Assembly: GCA_022824395.1 (NCBI GenBank) | Contig: JAJDZX010000008.1 | Coordinates: forward strand, 48,998 to 112,997 | Direction of reading: 5' to 3' | DNA from: Alphaproteobacteria bacterium | GTDB taxonomy: Bacteria > Pseudomonadota > Alphaproteobacteria > TMED109 | Length of the DNA: 64,000 bases | In this document: piece after piece, positions 45,017-54,009 of the stretch | Layout: the number at the start of each line of letters is the position of its first letter | Position numbering within the stretch: position 1 is the first letter of the stretch | The notes under the pieces: generated by a model | Database searches by the model: none | Told to the model about the DNA's origin: nothing | The model's input: the letters and a program-made list of their open reading frames with translations, nothing else | Made by a program: the position numbers and the translations under genes

Positions 45017-45576
45017 TTGGCCACTTAAGCGCGGCGTCTTCAGGCAAAATGCCGTCTTCCGGTGCGCTCACGGGTAATATCTCTCTGTCTATCCATTCTG
45101 GTGCTTCTGCCCGCAGGGGCAGGGTCCTGCCAGCGGCTTCGTTCGGCAGCGCCGATGTAACGGTGTTCGGATCAGCTGCTGCTGTCTTACCATTCTCTCT
45201 GCCGAACAGTTATGGTGAGTGGCTTGATGAAGCCCTTGAGGAACTGTCGAAAGTAGATAACGAATCAAGAGAGGAAGGCTTTCCTTTGTGTTCTAGACAG
45301 GCGAAAAATAACGCTGAATCAATTTTGCGGAATTTGGCAGGCATCACAAGCGTCGCTCCATCGGTGTACCCGACTTCAGATGAGGAAATCGCCATCCAAT
45401 TTCGGGTCACAGGTGCTACCAGTTCGGTACTCCTGTTGTGCGATTCTTTGGGCAGCGGTGCCTGTTTTTCGTATGTTGGCGGCAAGAGCCAGAGGGCGCG
45501 ATTTGACGATGCGCTGGATTTGCCCAATGGATTTGCCAAGGTGGCGCTGCGTCGACTCGATGAAATACAACGATAA
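45013..45576 (+). CDS. Hypothetical protein, second gene of unknown cassette
   Basis: A 187-residue protein that I do not recognise. The first 60 residues are Ser- and Ala-rich (MIGHLSAASSGKMPSSGALT) and look disordered. The rest is a compact alpha-beta unit: ALEELSKVDNESREEGFPLCS, ILRNLAGITSVAPSVYPTSDEEIAIQF, VLLLCDSLGSGACFSYVGGK. The end KVALRRLDEIQR is helical. It overlaps the first gene by 4 bases and the third by 17, so all three are translated as a unit. Confidence 0.65.
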   Translation: MIGHLSAASSGKMPSSGALTGNISLSIHSGASARRGRVLPAASFGSADVTVFGSAAAVLPFSLPNSYGEWLDEALEELSKVDNESREEGFPLCSRQAKNNAESILRNLAGITSVAPSVYPTSDEEIAIQFRVTGATSSVLLLCDSLGSGACFSYVGGKSQRARFDDALDLPNGFAKVALRRLDEIQR

Positions 45577-46540
45577 GGGCCTCCCCCCTCTAGATCTGAA
45601 GGACATTCTTGGCCGCAGCATCTTTTCGAAGACACGTGCAAAGCGCGCCGCCGGGCGGGGCGTTGATCATCATGCGTTTCTTGAGGCGGAAGGCGTAACT
45701 ACCATCTCAGTCGATCGGCTTGATCATGTGTCCGATGAGACTATGGCGGCAATTGGTGATGACGTAGCTTTAGAACGAAGCAAGAGATCGGGGCACCGCC
45801 AGTCATTTTATGGATGGGCAACTGTTACGGTTCAGGAAGCGTCAGAGCGGCGGCGGCTGGTTCACTACACCCCTACACAGGGCAACATTTTCCACGCCGA
45901 TATTGATCTCAATATTCCTGTTTGCCTGACTTTAGAGATGCTCAGACGGAGCATGCAAACGAGTTGGCTGCCAAGTCGAAGTGGCGTCCTCGTCCCTAGG
46001 ACAAATCTGGCGCAATTTGAGCGGTTCTGCTCCATTGCTCCAGCGGAAATGTCGGTGAGGATGCCGACTGGTGGACCGATAAGTACGGCCATTGGTCACT
46101 GGCGACGCGGGTCGCTCGATGATCCAGCCGACTCATGTCTTGTGGCAAGTGCGGGGCGACGCAGGCCGCTGAACCGCCTTCCCCTTCGGCGCACGCGTTG
46201 CGACCTCCCCCGGCCACAGGATGTCTTCGTAGGTCAGTGGCTGTCTCGCCAGCTCCAGACGCATCGCCGGCGTCCTGCTGTCTCTGCGAACGCTGATGAA
46301 GTTCGCAACAGTGCAAAACACGGCAAGGTACTTGCGGAACATGGCGAGGTTGTACGGCTGCTTGCCGTGCCAGACGGTGCTCCGACTGCTGGATGTTTTC
46401 AGCAGTCGTTCGAAGGCGTTTGTGAGACGCTGGGTCATTTAGAAGACGTTGTCGACATGGGCGACGCCCGCCCCGAGATACGTGGCCGCCTTGGCGTCCG
46501 CGCCCAGGGCGTCGTCCGGCGTCATCCACTGCCGGCCTGA
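45560..46540 (+). CDS. Hypothetical protein, third gene of unknown cassette, 3' part probably replaced
   Basis: From an ATG at 45560 the protein reads GLPPLDLKDILGRSIFSKTRAKR split by a DHHAFLEAEGVTTISVDRLDHVSD segment and GHRQSFYGWATVTVQEAS, then HYTPTQGNIFHADIDLN. I do not recognise the family. AT-rich coding texture is seen up to about 45970. Beyond that the frame stays open by chance over a transposase fragment on the other strand (46133-46438), so the real end was probably lost. The frame closes at 46540. Confidence 0.5.
   Translation: MKYNDKGLPPLDLKDILGRSIFSKTRAKRAAGRGVDHHAFLEAEGVTTISVDRLDHVSDETMAAIGDDVALERSKRSGHRQSFYGWATVTVQEASERRRLVHYTPTQGNIFHADIDLNIPVCLTLEMLRRSMQTSWLPSRSGVLVPRTNLAQFERFCSIAPAEMSVRMPTGGPISTAIGHWRRGSLDDPADSCLVASAGRRRPLNRLPLRRTRCDLPRPQDVFVGQWLSRQLQTHRRRPAVSANADEVRNSAKHGKVLAEHGEVVRLLAVPDGAPTAGCFQQSFEGVCETLGHLEDVVDMGDARPEIRGRLGVRAQGVVRRHPLPA
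46133..46438 (-). pseudogene. C-terminal transposase fragment (DDE type)
   Basis: The minus strand codes for 101 residues containing YLAVFCTVANFISVRRDSRTPAMRLELARQPLTYEDILWP. The 'NF...R...TPAM..gLA...lTyEdIl' pattern is the C-terminal end of an IS1-like/ISNCY DDE transposase. The DDE core is absent, so it is a remnant. It disrupts the third gene of the unknown cassette. Confidence 0.6.
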
Positions 46541-46560
46541 CGACAGGCCAGAGCGACCGT

Positions 46561-47973
46561 TCAGAGTTGCGGGCGGTGATGCGCCCAGGGCCTGGCGCCT
46601 TCGAACGCCGCGGCGGCCTGCAGGACACCCAAGTCGTCCAATCTGCGCCCGACGATCTGGAGACCGACCGGGAAACCGGCCTCCGTGAAGCCGCAGGGAA
46701 CCGACGCGGCGGGGTTGTGCGACATGTTGAACGGGTAGCTGAATTGCGCCCACTGCAGCCAGTTCCATTCGTGCTGGGGCCAGTCGGCGGGCGACAGCCG
46801 GTCGGCCGGAAACGCGGCCACGGAGACGGCCGGGGTCAGCAGGAAGTCGTACGCCGTGAAGAAGCGGTGGATCGCCTCCACGTAGGCGAGCTTGCGCGCG
46901 CGCATGGCGATGTAGTCCTCGGCACGATAACCCTGGCCGGCGCGGATGCAGGCGACCAGGCCAGGATCCATCCGGTCCCCGTACTCTTCGAGATACCCGG
47001 CGAAATTTGTTTCGTGCGTCGCCCAGAAGAACTCGCCGATCTCCGGGCCATCCGGGCCCCACGCCGGCACCGTCTCCTCGACTTCGGCACCGAACTCGTC
47101 GAATACCTCGACCGCCTTTGCGACCAGGTCCGCGACGTCGGCGTTGACCCGCGCGTGCCCGAGGTCGGGGCTGTAGGCGATGCGGGCGCCCTTCAGCCGT
47201 TCGCCCTCGCCAAGAAGGGCCGGATAGTCGGCCGGCGGCGCCTCGAGGCTGTAGTGGTCAAGCGGATGGGGGCCCGCGATCGCGTGCAGCATCAGTGCGG
47301 CGTCCAGGACCGTCCGGGTCATCGGCCCGACGTGGCTCGCCTGGTCGACATTGCCGATCGGGAGATGCGGGACGCGTCCGTAGCTCGGCTTGATGCCGAA
47401 GACGCCGCAGAAATGGCTCGGCATCCGGATGGAACCGGCCCCGTCGGACCCCTGGTGCAGCGGACCGTAACCGGCGGCGGCTCCGGCACCCGCGCCCGCG
47501 GATGAGGCGCCGGCACTCATCCCGTGCGCCCAGGGATTGTGCGTGATGCCGGTGAGCGGGCTCTGGCTGACCCCTTTCCAGCCATGCTCGGACGTCGTCG
47601 TCTTGCCGAGCGAGATGGCGCCGGCGGCTTCAAGTCGGTCCACGCAGGGTGCGTTTTCCGCCGGGATCACGCCGGCAGTCGTGAACGAACCCCGCTCGGT
47701 CGGAATACCCGCCGTGTTGGTGAGGTCCTTGATCGTCACCGGGACGCCGTGGAGGGCGCCGAGCGCTGCACCGGACATCACCCTCGCTTCCGCCAGCCGC
47801 GCGGCGTCGCGCGCCCGGTCGGCCGTGAGCGTGGCGAAGGCGTTGAGGCGCGGCTCCAGCCGGTCGATGCGATCCAGAACCGTGTCGATGATCTCGACCG
47901 GCGAGAGTTCCTTGGCGGCGACCGCCGCTGCCAGCTCGCTCGCGGGAGCGAAACACAGGTCCTCCCTGTTCAT
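46561..47973 (-). CDS. Amidase signature family hydrolase
   Basis: A 470-residue amidase. The catalytic triad is Lys in GVPVTIKDLTNTAG, cis-Ser in AHGMSAGASSAGAGAGAAA, and nucleophile Ser in QGSDGAGSIRMPSHFCGVFG; GIKPSYGRVPH follows. The full length is normal. Members act on aromatic, aliphatic or urea-type amides; the substrate is not known. It ends just beside the transposase fragment, and a 359-base divergent promoter region separates it from the CmcJ-like gene. Confidence 0.93.
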   Translation of the reverse strand: MNREDLCFAPASELAAAVAAKELSPVEIIDTVLDRIDRLEPRLNAFATLTADRARDAARLAEARVMSGAALGALHGVPVTIKDLTNTAGIPTERGSFTTAGVIPAENAPCVDRLEAAGAISLGKTTTSEHGWKGVSQSPLTGITHNPWAHGMSAGASSAGAGAGAAAGYGPLHQGSDGAGSIRMPSHFCGVFGIKPSYGRVPHLPIGNVDQASHVGPMTRTVLDAALMLHAIAGPHPLDHYSLEAPPADYPALLGEGERLKGARIAYSPDLGHARVNADVADLVAKAVEVFDEFGAEVEETVPAWGPDGPEIGEFFWATHETNFAGYLEEYGDRMDPGLVACIRAGQGYRAEDYIAMRARKLAYVEAIHRFFTAYDFLLTPAVSVAAFPADRLSPADWPQHEWNWLQWAQFSYPFNMSHNPAASVPCGFTEAGFPVGLQIVGRRLDDLGVLQAAAAFEGARPWAHHRPQL

Positions 47974-48332
47974 CGGCTCCCCCTTCCCGCACCCGGGATG
48001 CTTGGCGACGGCGGCCCACGTGCGGGACGTGCGCGCAGAATAGGATGCCTGCGGTCATCCCGACAGCGTTTGTCTGCCCGGCGGCGGGGAACCAGGCTGC
48101 GCGATCCGCGAACCCGACCGCGGAGGGCCTTCCGGGGTTTGTCCGGCGCCGCACAGACCCGGCCGGGGCTGATTCCTCGAATCCGCGCAGACGAGCGCCC
48201 TAACGCGCTGAATCGCCGTCATCCCTCGCGCCGGCCGACCGAAGCCCAATCCCACGGGAGAAACGCCCCGGCGCTAGAAAATGTGGGTCTCGTGTGCCAC
48301 GATGCGCGCACCTGTGCAGGAGGGCGCATGTG
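47974..48332. other. Divergent promoter region of amidase and CmcJ-like gene
   Basis: This 359-base stretch separates two outward-facing genes and should contain both promoters. I can point to no clear -35/-10 pair, repeat or operator in it. Confidence 0.35.
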
Positions 48333-49610
48333 ATGGACCAGCACGAAGCCATCGACAGCCACGCCGCGTCGGATGCGGAGGCAGTCTCGTCGGCCTATGT
48401 GCCGACCTTCCAGCTCACGGAAGGGCAGCCGCCCCCCATCGCGGCCAACGGCGGCAGGTCCTACATGTCGCTCGAACGGAACGGCGACGCCGGCACCGCC
48501 GCGGCGTTCGAGGCGGCGTTCAAGCAGATTGCCGACGGCCGTGCGCAGGCGTTCATCGATGAGCTCGAAAACGCTCCCCCGGGCCCGATCGAAACCGAAT
48601 GGGGCATCGGGTTCCGGAAATACGGGGAGTGCCTGGACTACATCCGCGCCAACAACATCGAGGCCTCGGAAGGCGGCCTGGCGCTGCCGCTCCGCTACAC
48701 CGTCTACGAGGAGCCCTCCTATTCCGTCGTGACCTCCAATTCGATCTGGCGGGACCCGGAACGCAAGGCCGAGGCCGAGTTGCTGCGGAAGGCCGAAGAC
48801 GGCCTCCAGCGGCGCAATCTCTACTTCCCGCAGGTGATGCGCGACGCCCGCCGCATCGGCGAGTACCACCCGGGCCTCGCGCCCGACAGCCCCGAATGCA
48901 TGGACAGGCTCGGCGTCTCGCTCGCGCACCTCGAATCGAAGTGCACCAACTTCTACGATTCGAACGAAGTCCAGCGGGTGTTCTACCCGGAGATCGAGAA
49001 ACTCCTCCTGGAGTTCTTCCCGGGTGCGACCGATGCGCTGGTCTACAACCACGACATTTTCAACAAGGAATACGAGGGCGACCGCACCGAAGACCAGGCG
49101 GCGAAGAACCCGGGGGTCAACGCTCGATACGCGAACCTCGTGCACAACGACCTGAACGACAACAGCGGCCGGGTCCGCTGCCGCGAGCTGCTGACCAAGA
49201 ACCTCCGGAACTTCGGGCGCGAGCAGCACTACACGGAGGCGGAGGCCGACGCGAAGATGTCGCGCCGGTTCATGTCGATCAACCTCGCGAAGCCGATGGA
49301 GACCGTGCAGCAGTTTCCGTTCGTGCTGTGCGCCTGGCCGTCGTTCGCGGACCAGCCCTACATCACGAACTACCGAATCTACGACGATCGCGTGGGCGAG
49401 ACGACCCGCTTCACCTACCGGCGCGACCACGAGTGGTACTGGTTCCCCCGGCAGACGCCGACGGAAGTCTCGATGCTCAAGTGCTACGACTCCGTGACGG
49501 ACGGCTCCGTCTCGCGCTGGTCCTTCCACACGGCCTGCATCGACCCGACCATTCCGATCGACGCGCCGTGCCGCAAGAACGTCGTGGTCCGCTCCTACGT
49601 GTTCTTCTAG
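48333..49610 (+). CDS. CmcJ/NvfI-like oxygenase family protein
   Basis: A 425-residue protein with AGGAGGG ahead of the ATG at 48333. The central part NARYANLVHNDLNDNSGRVRCRELL carries a His-x-Asp that fits the metal site, SINLAKPMETVQQFPFVLCAWPSF gives a strand, and the end GETTRFTYRRDHEWYWFPRQT with EVSMLKCYDS resembles the CmcJ/NvfI family of Fe(II)/2-oxoglutarate-type oxygenases seen in cephamycin and fungal meroterpenoid pathways. The first 150 residues are less conserved. The substrate is unknown; no biosynthetic gene cluster surrounds it. Confidence 0.75.
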   Translation: MDQHEAIDSHAASDAEAVSSAYVPTFQLTEGQPPPIAANGGRSYMSLERNGDAGTAAAFEAAFKQIADGRAQAFIDELENAPPGPIETEWGIGFRKYGECLDYIRANNIEASEGGLALPLRYTVYEEPSYSVVTSNSIWRDPERKAEAELLRKAEDGLQRRNLYFPQVMRDARRIGEYHPGLAPDSPECMDRLGVSLAHLESKCTNFYDSNEVQRVFYPEIEKLLLEFFPGATDALVYNHDIFNKEYEGDRTEDQAAKNPGVNARYANLVHNDLNDNSGRVRCRELLTKNLRNFGREQHYTEAEADAKMSRRFMSINLAKPMETVQQFPFVLCAWPSFADQPYITNYRIYDDRVGETTRFTYRRDHEWYWFPRQTPTEVSMLKCYDSVTDGSVSRWSFHTACIDPTIPIDAPCRKNVVVRSYVFF

Positions 49611-49841
49611 AAGCCAGGCCTAAATCCCAGCCAGCAAACGTGTCTCCGGGATCACCGCCGATCTTGCGGGAATAGCCGCCCGCGAGACCGGCGCGCGGTC
49701 GGCCGGCAGTGCCAAGGTGGCGAAGCCGTACGGTTAACGTCCATGGCTGCGCCCCCATCTGCTTGTACCTGCAACGGTCCTGGGCGGCACCGTCTCGGCT
49801 CAGCTGCACGCGAACGCAGGATCAGGACGGCAGCCTGAGCC

Positions 49842-51371
49842 ATGAAGGAACTTGATACCGTGGCGAGTCGCCGCGGCCTCTCGAAGACCCGGTTCGTCGC
49901 AGGGACGCAGTGCCATCTCCGGCTCTGGCACGACACCTACGCCCGCGAACTTGCATCTCCGGTCGACGAGGCGCTACAGGCGGTCTTCGATACCGGCCAG
50001 GAAGTGGGTGAGCTCGCCTGCAGGCGCTACCCAGGCGGTCATCTGGTGGCCCACGATCACCGTCACGTGCGCGAGGCGCTCGACGAGACGCGCGAGGTCC
50101 TTGCCGCGGGCACGGTGCCCGCCGTGTTCGAGGCCGCCTTCATGCACGAGGGGGTGCTGGTGCGCGCTGACGTGATCGAGCGGCTGCCGGGCGGCGGCTG
50201 GCGCTTGGTGGAGGTCAAGTCGACAACGCGGCTCAAGGACGTATTCGTCGCCGACGCGGCCGTCCAGCTCTGGGTCCTCCGCGGCGCCGGGCTCGACGTG
50301 TGCGATGCGGGCGTCCTCACGCTCGACCGGAGCTACGCCTACGACGGCGAGCGGCTCGAGCTCGACAAGCTGTTCCGGCTGCATTCCGTCCACGATGCGG
50401 CGAGTGCACGGCTGGACGACATCGGCTCCGACGTCCGGGCTATGCACGCGATGCTCGCCGGGCCCGGCGCCCCGGAGATCCAGCCGGGCGATCACTGCTT
50501 CTCACCGTATCCGTGTCCGTACCACGCCCACTGCACCCGCGACCACGTTGTCCCGGAGCACGGGCTCGACGAACTTTCCCGGCTCTGGCCGGGGCACCGG
50601 GCCCAACTCGACGCGATGGGTATCCGGGAAGTTCGGGATATCCCTGATGATTTTCCGCTGAACCGGCTGCAGCGCATCATCAGGCGGGCCGTCATCGATG
50701 GCCGGGCGCAGCTGTACGGTGACGTCCGCGCCGAACTGGCCAAGCGCAGGCGCCCGGTGCACTATCTCGATTTCGAGACTTTTTCGCCGGCGATCCCCCG
50801 CTTCGCCGGCACCCGCCCCTACGATCCGGTTCCCTTCCTCTTCTCGGTCCACACCGAGCGTGAGGGCGCGCCGCCGGTCCATCGCGACTATCTGCATGTG
50901 GGCGACGACGACCCGCGACCGGCGCTCGCCGACCGCCTGCTCGAGGCTCTGGGGGCCGAGGGATCCATCTGCACGTACTCCGGGTACGAGCGGCAGGTGC
51001 TGCGCGGGCTGGCGGCGGCGCTGCCCCGGCGCGCCCGCGCCCTCCGCTCCCTTGAAACTCGGCTCTTCGATCTGCTGCCGGTGGTACGCAACGGGTACTA
51101 CCACCCGGACTTCCGCGGCTCCTTCTCGATCAAACGCGTCCTGCCAGCGCTGGTGCCCGGCCTGGGCTACGACGATCTGTCGATTGCCGACGGGCAGGCC
51201 GCCGCGGCGAGGTACCGCCAGGCGCTGGAGAGCACCGATCCGGGCGAGCGGAAGGGCGCGTTCCGAGACCTCCGGGCCTATTGCAAGCGCGACACGCTGG
51301 CACTCGTGGAGCTGTGCAAGGGCCTGGCGGCCCTCAAGCCGTCTCGGGTGAGCGATGCGGCGGCCGGGTGA
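49842..51371 (+). CDS. DUF2779 RecB-like nuclease
   Basis: A 509-residue protein. The N-terminal half has the PDDEXK pattern (VLVRADVIERL...WRLVEVKSTT) and the Cys group CHLRLW plus CFSPYPCPYHAHC that may bind a 4Fe-4S cluster. The C-terminal DUF2779 domain shows HYLDFETFSPAIPRFAGTRPYD and SFSIKRVLPALVPGLGYDDL, an RNase-H-like fold with Asp/Glu. The whole is the TM0106-related family with unknown DNA or RNA target; some members sit in defence islands. It is intact, unlike the broken relative at 32857-33920. Confidence 0.88.
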   Translation: MKELDTVASRRGLSKTRFVAGTQCHLRLWHDTYARELASPVDEALQAVFDTGQEVGELACRRYPGGHLVAHDHRHVREALDETREVLAAGTVPAVFEAAFMHEGVLVRADVIERLPGGGWRLVEVKSTTRLKDVFVADAAVQLWVLRGAGLDVCDAGVLTLDRSYAYDGERLELDKLFRLHSVHDAASARLDDIGSDVRAMHAMLAGPGAPEIQPGDHCFSPYPCPYHAHCTRDHVVPEHGLDELSRLWPGHRAQLDAMGIREVRDIPDDFPLNRLQRIIRRAVIDGRAQLYGDVRAELAKRRRPVHYLDFETFSPAIPRFAGTRPYDPVPFLFSVHTEREGAPPVHRDYLHVGDDDPRPALADRLLEALGAEGSICTYSGYERQVLRGLAAALPRRARALRSLETRLFDLLPVVRNGYYHPDFRGSFSIKRVLPALVPGLGYDDLSIADGQAAAARYRQALESTDPGERKGAFRDLRAYCKRDTLALVELCKGLAALKPSRVSDAAAG

Positions 51372-51903
51372 CCGATGTCATCGTCAACGAACGCACGCCC
51401 GCTGCGGCCATCACCATCCTGATCGCCGGGCGGCTGCACCGATCGGAATGACCCGCCCCGTCGAGCCGGATTTCCTCTACACGCTGACGCGATTGATGTA
51501 GCCTGCAAGCGGTTCGTTCAGTTCCGATCCGCTCTCTCGGGGCAAGATCGCGAAATGCCATTGTCCGCCTCTGGACGGCAGGCCGCCTTGGCGGCCGCTG
51601 ACGTCGCCGAGTGCGACGTCCACGCGCTGCTCACCCTTGCAGCCCGCCAGGACGGCACGCCCCCTATTCCGAGTACTGCGCCAGCCGGCAAGCCGCCGGA
51701 CGATCCCTCTCGCGCCGAACCGCGCGCGTTCACGCGCGGGGCGTCTGCCGGGACGTCGCCCGCCCGCCGGGACAGCCCGGCTCGAACCGGGATGCACGGT
51801 CGCGCGGGCATCGGCATGTCCAGATCCCGGCTGCTGCAAACGAGAGCGCGGAACGGACGCTTCGGACCACCGGGAAACCAGCCATACCGGAGGAGGACTC
51901 ACC
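51372..51903. other. Intergenic region upstream of the cupin gene
   Basis: About 530 bases with open frames on both strands but no known motif. The last bases give the GGAGGAGG ribosome site of the cupin gene. I see nothing else. Confidence 0.35.
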
Positions 51904-52437
51904 ATGGCCCGACACAAGCACGTGATCAACGTCAACGACGTTGAACCGAAGGAAATCTCCGTCGCCGACAAGTTCCACCATATCGTGAGGGGGCTCGGCA
52001 GCTCGACCGGCAACGTCGAGTTGGGCTGCAGCCATTTCCGGGTGGCGCCCGGCAAGTACGCCTTTCCGAAGCACTCGCACATCCGCAACGAGGAAGCCCT
52101 CTACATCCTCGAAGGGACCGGAACGCTCACCATCGGCGAAGACGAGATCGTCATCTCGGCGGGCGACTACGCCGCCCTGCCGGTGGGGAGACACCTGGCC
52201 CACAAGCTGGTCAACACCGGCGATGCCGATCTGGTTTACCTGTGCCTCTCGACCAACCACATGCCCGAGATCACCGAGTACCCGGACTCGGGCAAGGTCG
52301 GCGTGCTCGGAGGTGCGGACTGGAACACGGGGCTCGCCGACTTCTATGCAGGCAAGGACATCTCGGATCAGTACTTCTTCAGGTTCTACCAGGGCGACAC
52401 CCACGTGAACTACTTCACCGGCGAGATTGACGAATAG
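51904..52437 (+). CDS. Cupin domain protein
   Basis: A 177-residue cupin. FPKHSHIRNEEALYILEGTGTLTIGEDEIVI holds His-x-His, Glu and the first cupin motif, and ALPVGRHLAHKLVNTGDADLVYLCLST holds the second with its His. GGAGGAGG precedes the ATG. It resembles metal-dependent cupins of unknown reaction (mannose-6-phosphate isomerase-like). A strong hairpin follows the gene. Confidence 0.9.
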   Translation: MARHKHVINVNDVEPKEISVADKFHHIVRGLGSSTGNVELGCSHFRVAPGKYAFPKHSHIRNEEALYILEGTGTLTIGEDEIVISAGDYAALPVGRHLAHKLVNTGDADLVYLCLSTNHMPEITEYPDSGKVGVLGGADWNTGLADFYAGKDISDQYFFRFYQGDTHVNYFTGEIDE

Positions 52438-52460
52438 GTTCAGTCAGCTACAACCGGTAA

Positions 52461-52497
52461 GCTCGCCGTCGTGGAGACGAAACCCACGACGGCGAGC
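52461..52497 (+). terminator. Strong hairpin after cupin gene, terminator-like
   Basis: GCTCGCCGTCGTGG and its exact complement form a 14-bp stem around a 9-base loop. It starts 24 bases after the cupin stop. There is no T run after it, so it is not a standard intrinsic terminator; it may stop transcription or protect the 3' end. Confidence 0.55.
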
Positions 52498-52533
52498 GGC
52501 CCGTTCAGTTCCACAGCCGACGGGAGGCCGGAT

Positions 52534-52632
52534 GTGAACGTCGACTACGCGTACGTATTCAAGGGCACGGCCAGGGCGTACGACGTCATCGAGGCCGAAA
52601 CGATCATGCACCCGGCGGTCCTGATCCCATGA
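52534..52632 (+). CDS. Small ORF coupled to the HAD gene
   Basis: A 32-residue frame from a GTG with GGGAGG 6 bases upstream, ending in a TGA that overlaps the ATG of the HAD hydrolase by 4 bases (ATGA). The peptide NVDYAYVFKGTARAYDVIEA has no known family. The good ribosome site and the overlap suggest real translation, perhaps as a leader for the HAD gene, but it could be a remnant. Confidence 0.35.
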   Translation: MNVDYAYVFKGTARAYDVIEAETIMHPAVLIP

Positions 52633-53354
52633 GCCTGTCAGGCGTCAAGGCACTGACCTTCGACACGGGAGGGACGCTGCTCGACTGGCACTCGGGCTTC
52701 CACGAAGCCTTCGCGGAAGCCGGCCGACGGCACGGCATTGACCGTGACTGGGCCGTGCTGGCCAACGAGCTTCGGCGCCGGTCACTGGCCGCCATGCTCG
52801 ACCAGGGCCGGGACGGCCCGCCGTCCCACAACATTGACGACGCGCACGGCTTTTGCCTCGACGCGCTGGTCAAGGACCAGGGGCTCGACGCCTTCGATGG
52901 CGCGGACCGGCAATCGATCGCCTGGGACGCACCGCACAGCTTCGCCGCCTGGCCCGACGTTCGTGACGGGTTGCGGGCGCTCCGCGAGACGCACATCGTC
53001 GCGTCCTTCACGATTCTGTCGTACCGGCTGATCATCGACACGGCGCGCCGAAACGGGCTGACCTGGGATGTGGTCCTGTCGTGCGAGGGGCTCGGTGTCT
53101 ACAAGCTGCTTCCCGAGGCCTATCGCCGGGCTGCCGCCCGGCTGCAGCTGACGCCCGACCAGTGCCTGATGGTCGCCTCCCATCCCTACGATCTCGATGC
53201 GGCAGGGTCGGTTGGCTTCAGGACGGCGCTGATCCGAAGGCCCGACGAGTGGGGCCCCGAGGCCCGCGAGAATCCCCCGCACGAGCAATCAGGCCCCTAT
53301 GATCTGGAACTGGATAACCTCATCGAACTCGCCCGCTCCGTCGCCGCCGCTTGA
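52629..53354 (+). CDS. HAD superfamily hydrolase (haloacid-dehalogenase type II-like)
   Basis: A 241-residue HAD protein. The nucleophile Asp is in TFDTGGTLLDW at residues 10-16, the motif II region is VASFTILSYRLI, the Lys is in GVYKLLPEAYRRA, and ASHPYDLDAAGSVGFRTALI is motif IV with its Asp. The pattern fits 2-haloacid dehalogenase-like enzymes; the substrate is unknown. Confidence 0.88.
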   Translation: MSLSGVKALTFDTGGTLLDWHSGFHEAFAEAGRRHGIDRDWAVLANELRRRSLAAMLDQGRDGPPSHNIDDAHGFCLDALVKDQGLDAFDGADRQSIAWDAPHSFAAWPDVRDGLRALRETHIVASFTILSYRLIIDTARRNGLTWDVVLSCEGLGVYKLLPEAYRRAAARLQLTPDQCLMVASHPYDLDAAGSVGFRTALIRRPDEWGPEARENPPHEQSGPYDLELDNLIELARSVAAA

Positions 53355-53475
53355 GCGGGTGTTCGGTCGGCGGCGACAATTCCGGAGCGGAGCGGCTTGG
53401 TCGGTCGCATGAGCCTTGCCGGCAGGCTGACTTCATTATGCGCGCGAACAGGGGAACTACGATCGAGATGTTTTC

Positions 53476-53685
53476 ATGACACGAAGGGCAAAACGCGCGC
53501 TATCCCCTTGCGTCGACGTTTGCCGTCTCGACCCGAGGACGGGGTGGTGCCTGGGCTGCGGCAGGACCTCTGCTGAGATCAAGGGGTGGGTCAAGCTCAC
53601 ACCGTTCCGCCGAAAACGGCTTGAACGGGAGCTCGCGCAGCGCCGAGCGAAGCTCGGACAGCGCGGATCGTTGGAAGACGAGTAA
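53476..53685 (+). CDS. DUF1289 domain protein
   Basis: A 69-residue protein with the full DUF1289 signature: SPCVDVCRLDPRTGWCLGC and then GRTSAEIKGW. The four cysteines probably bind a metal. It is typical of Alpha- and Gammaproteobacteria; function unknown. Confidence 0.9.
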   Translation: MTRRAKRALSPCVDVCRLDPRTGWCLGCGRTSAEIKGWVKLTPFRRKRLERELAQRRAKLGQRGSLEDE

Positions 53686-53754
53686 AACAGGCGGGATCGA
53701 CGAACGGGTTCGATCAGCTGCAAGCAGAATGTCGATCGAACCGGAGCCGCCCGT

Positions 53755-54009
53755 ATGAGTAACAGCATCACCGTCCGCGACATCGATCCTGGAGACAAGT
53801 CCTGGCTTCGGCGGGAAGCACGCCGGATCGGCGTGTCGATGGAGGAGTTGGTCCGTCGCCTGATCAACGAGAAGCGCACCAAGACCGAGCGCCGTCCGAA
53901 GCCCTCCGAAGCCTTCGCACGGCATTTCGGGGAGGAGCACGGCGTCGAGCTTCCGCCTCCAGTTCGTCGTTGCTACCAACCGTTGTCATTCTCCCCCGAA
54001 GAGAAATGA
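53755..54009 (+). CDS. FitA-like ribbon-helix-helix antitoxin
   Basis: An 84-residue protein. SITVRDIDPGDKSWLRREA and GVSMEELVRRLIN form an Arc/FitA-type ribbon-helix-helix domain; the C-terminal tail is free to bind a PIN toxin. Its ATGA stop overlaps the truncated PIN frame, so the pair was a FitAB/VapBC type. Confidence 0.85.
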   Translation: MSNSITVRDIDPGDKSWLRREARRIGVSMEELVRRLINEKRTKTERRPKPSEAFARHFGEEHGVELPPPVRRCYQPLSFSPEEK

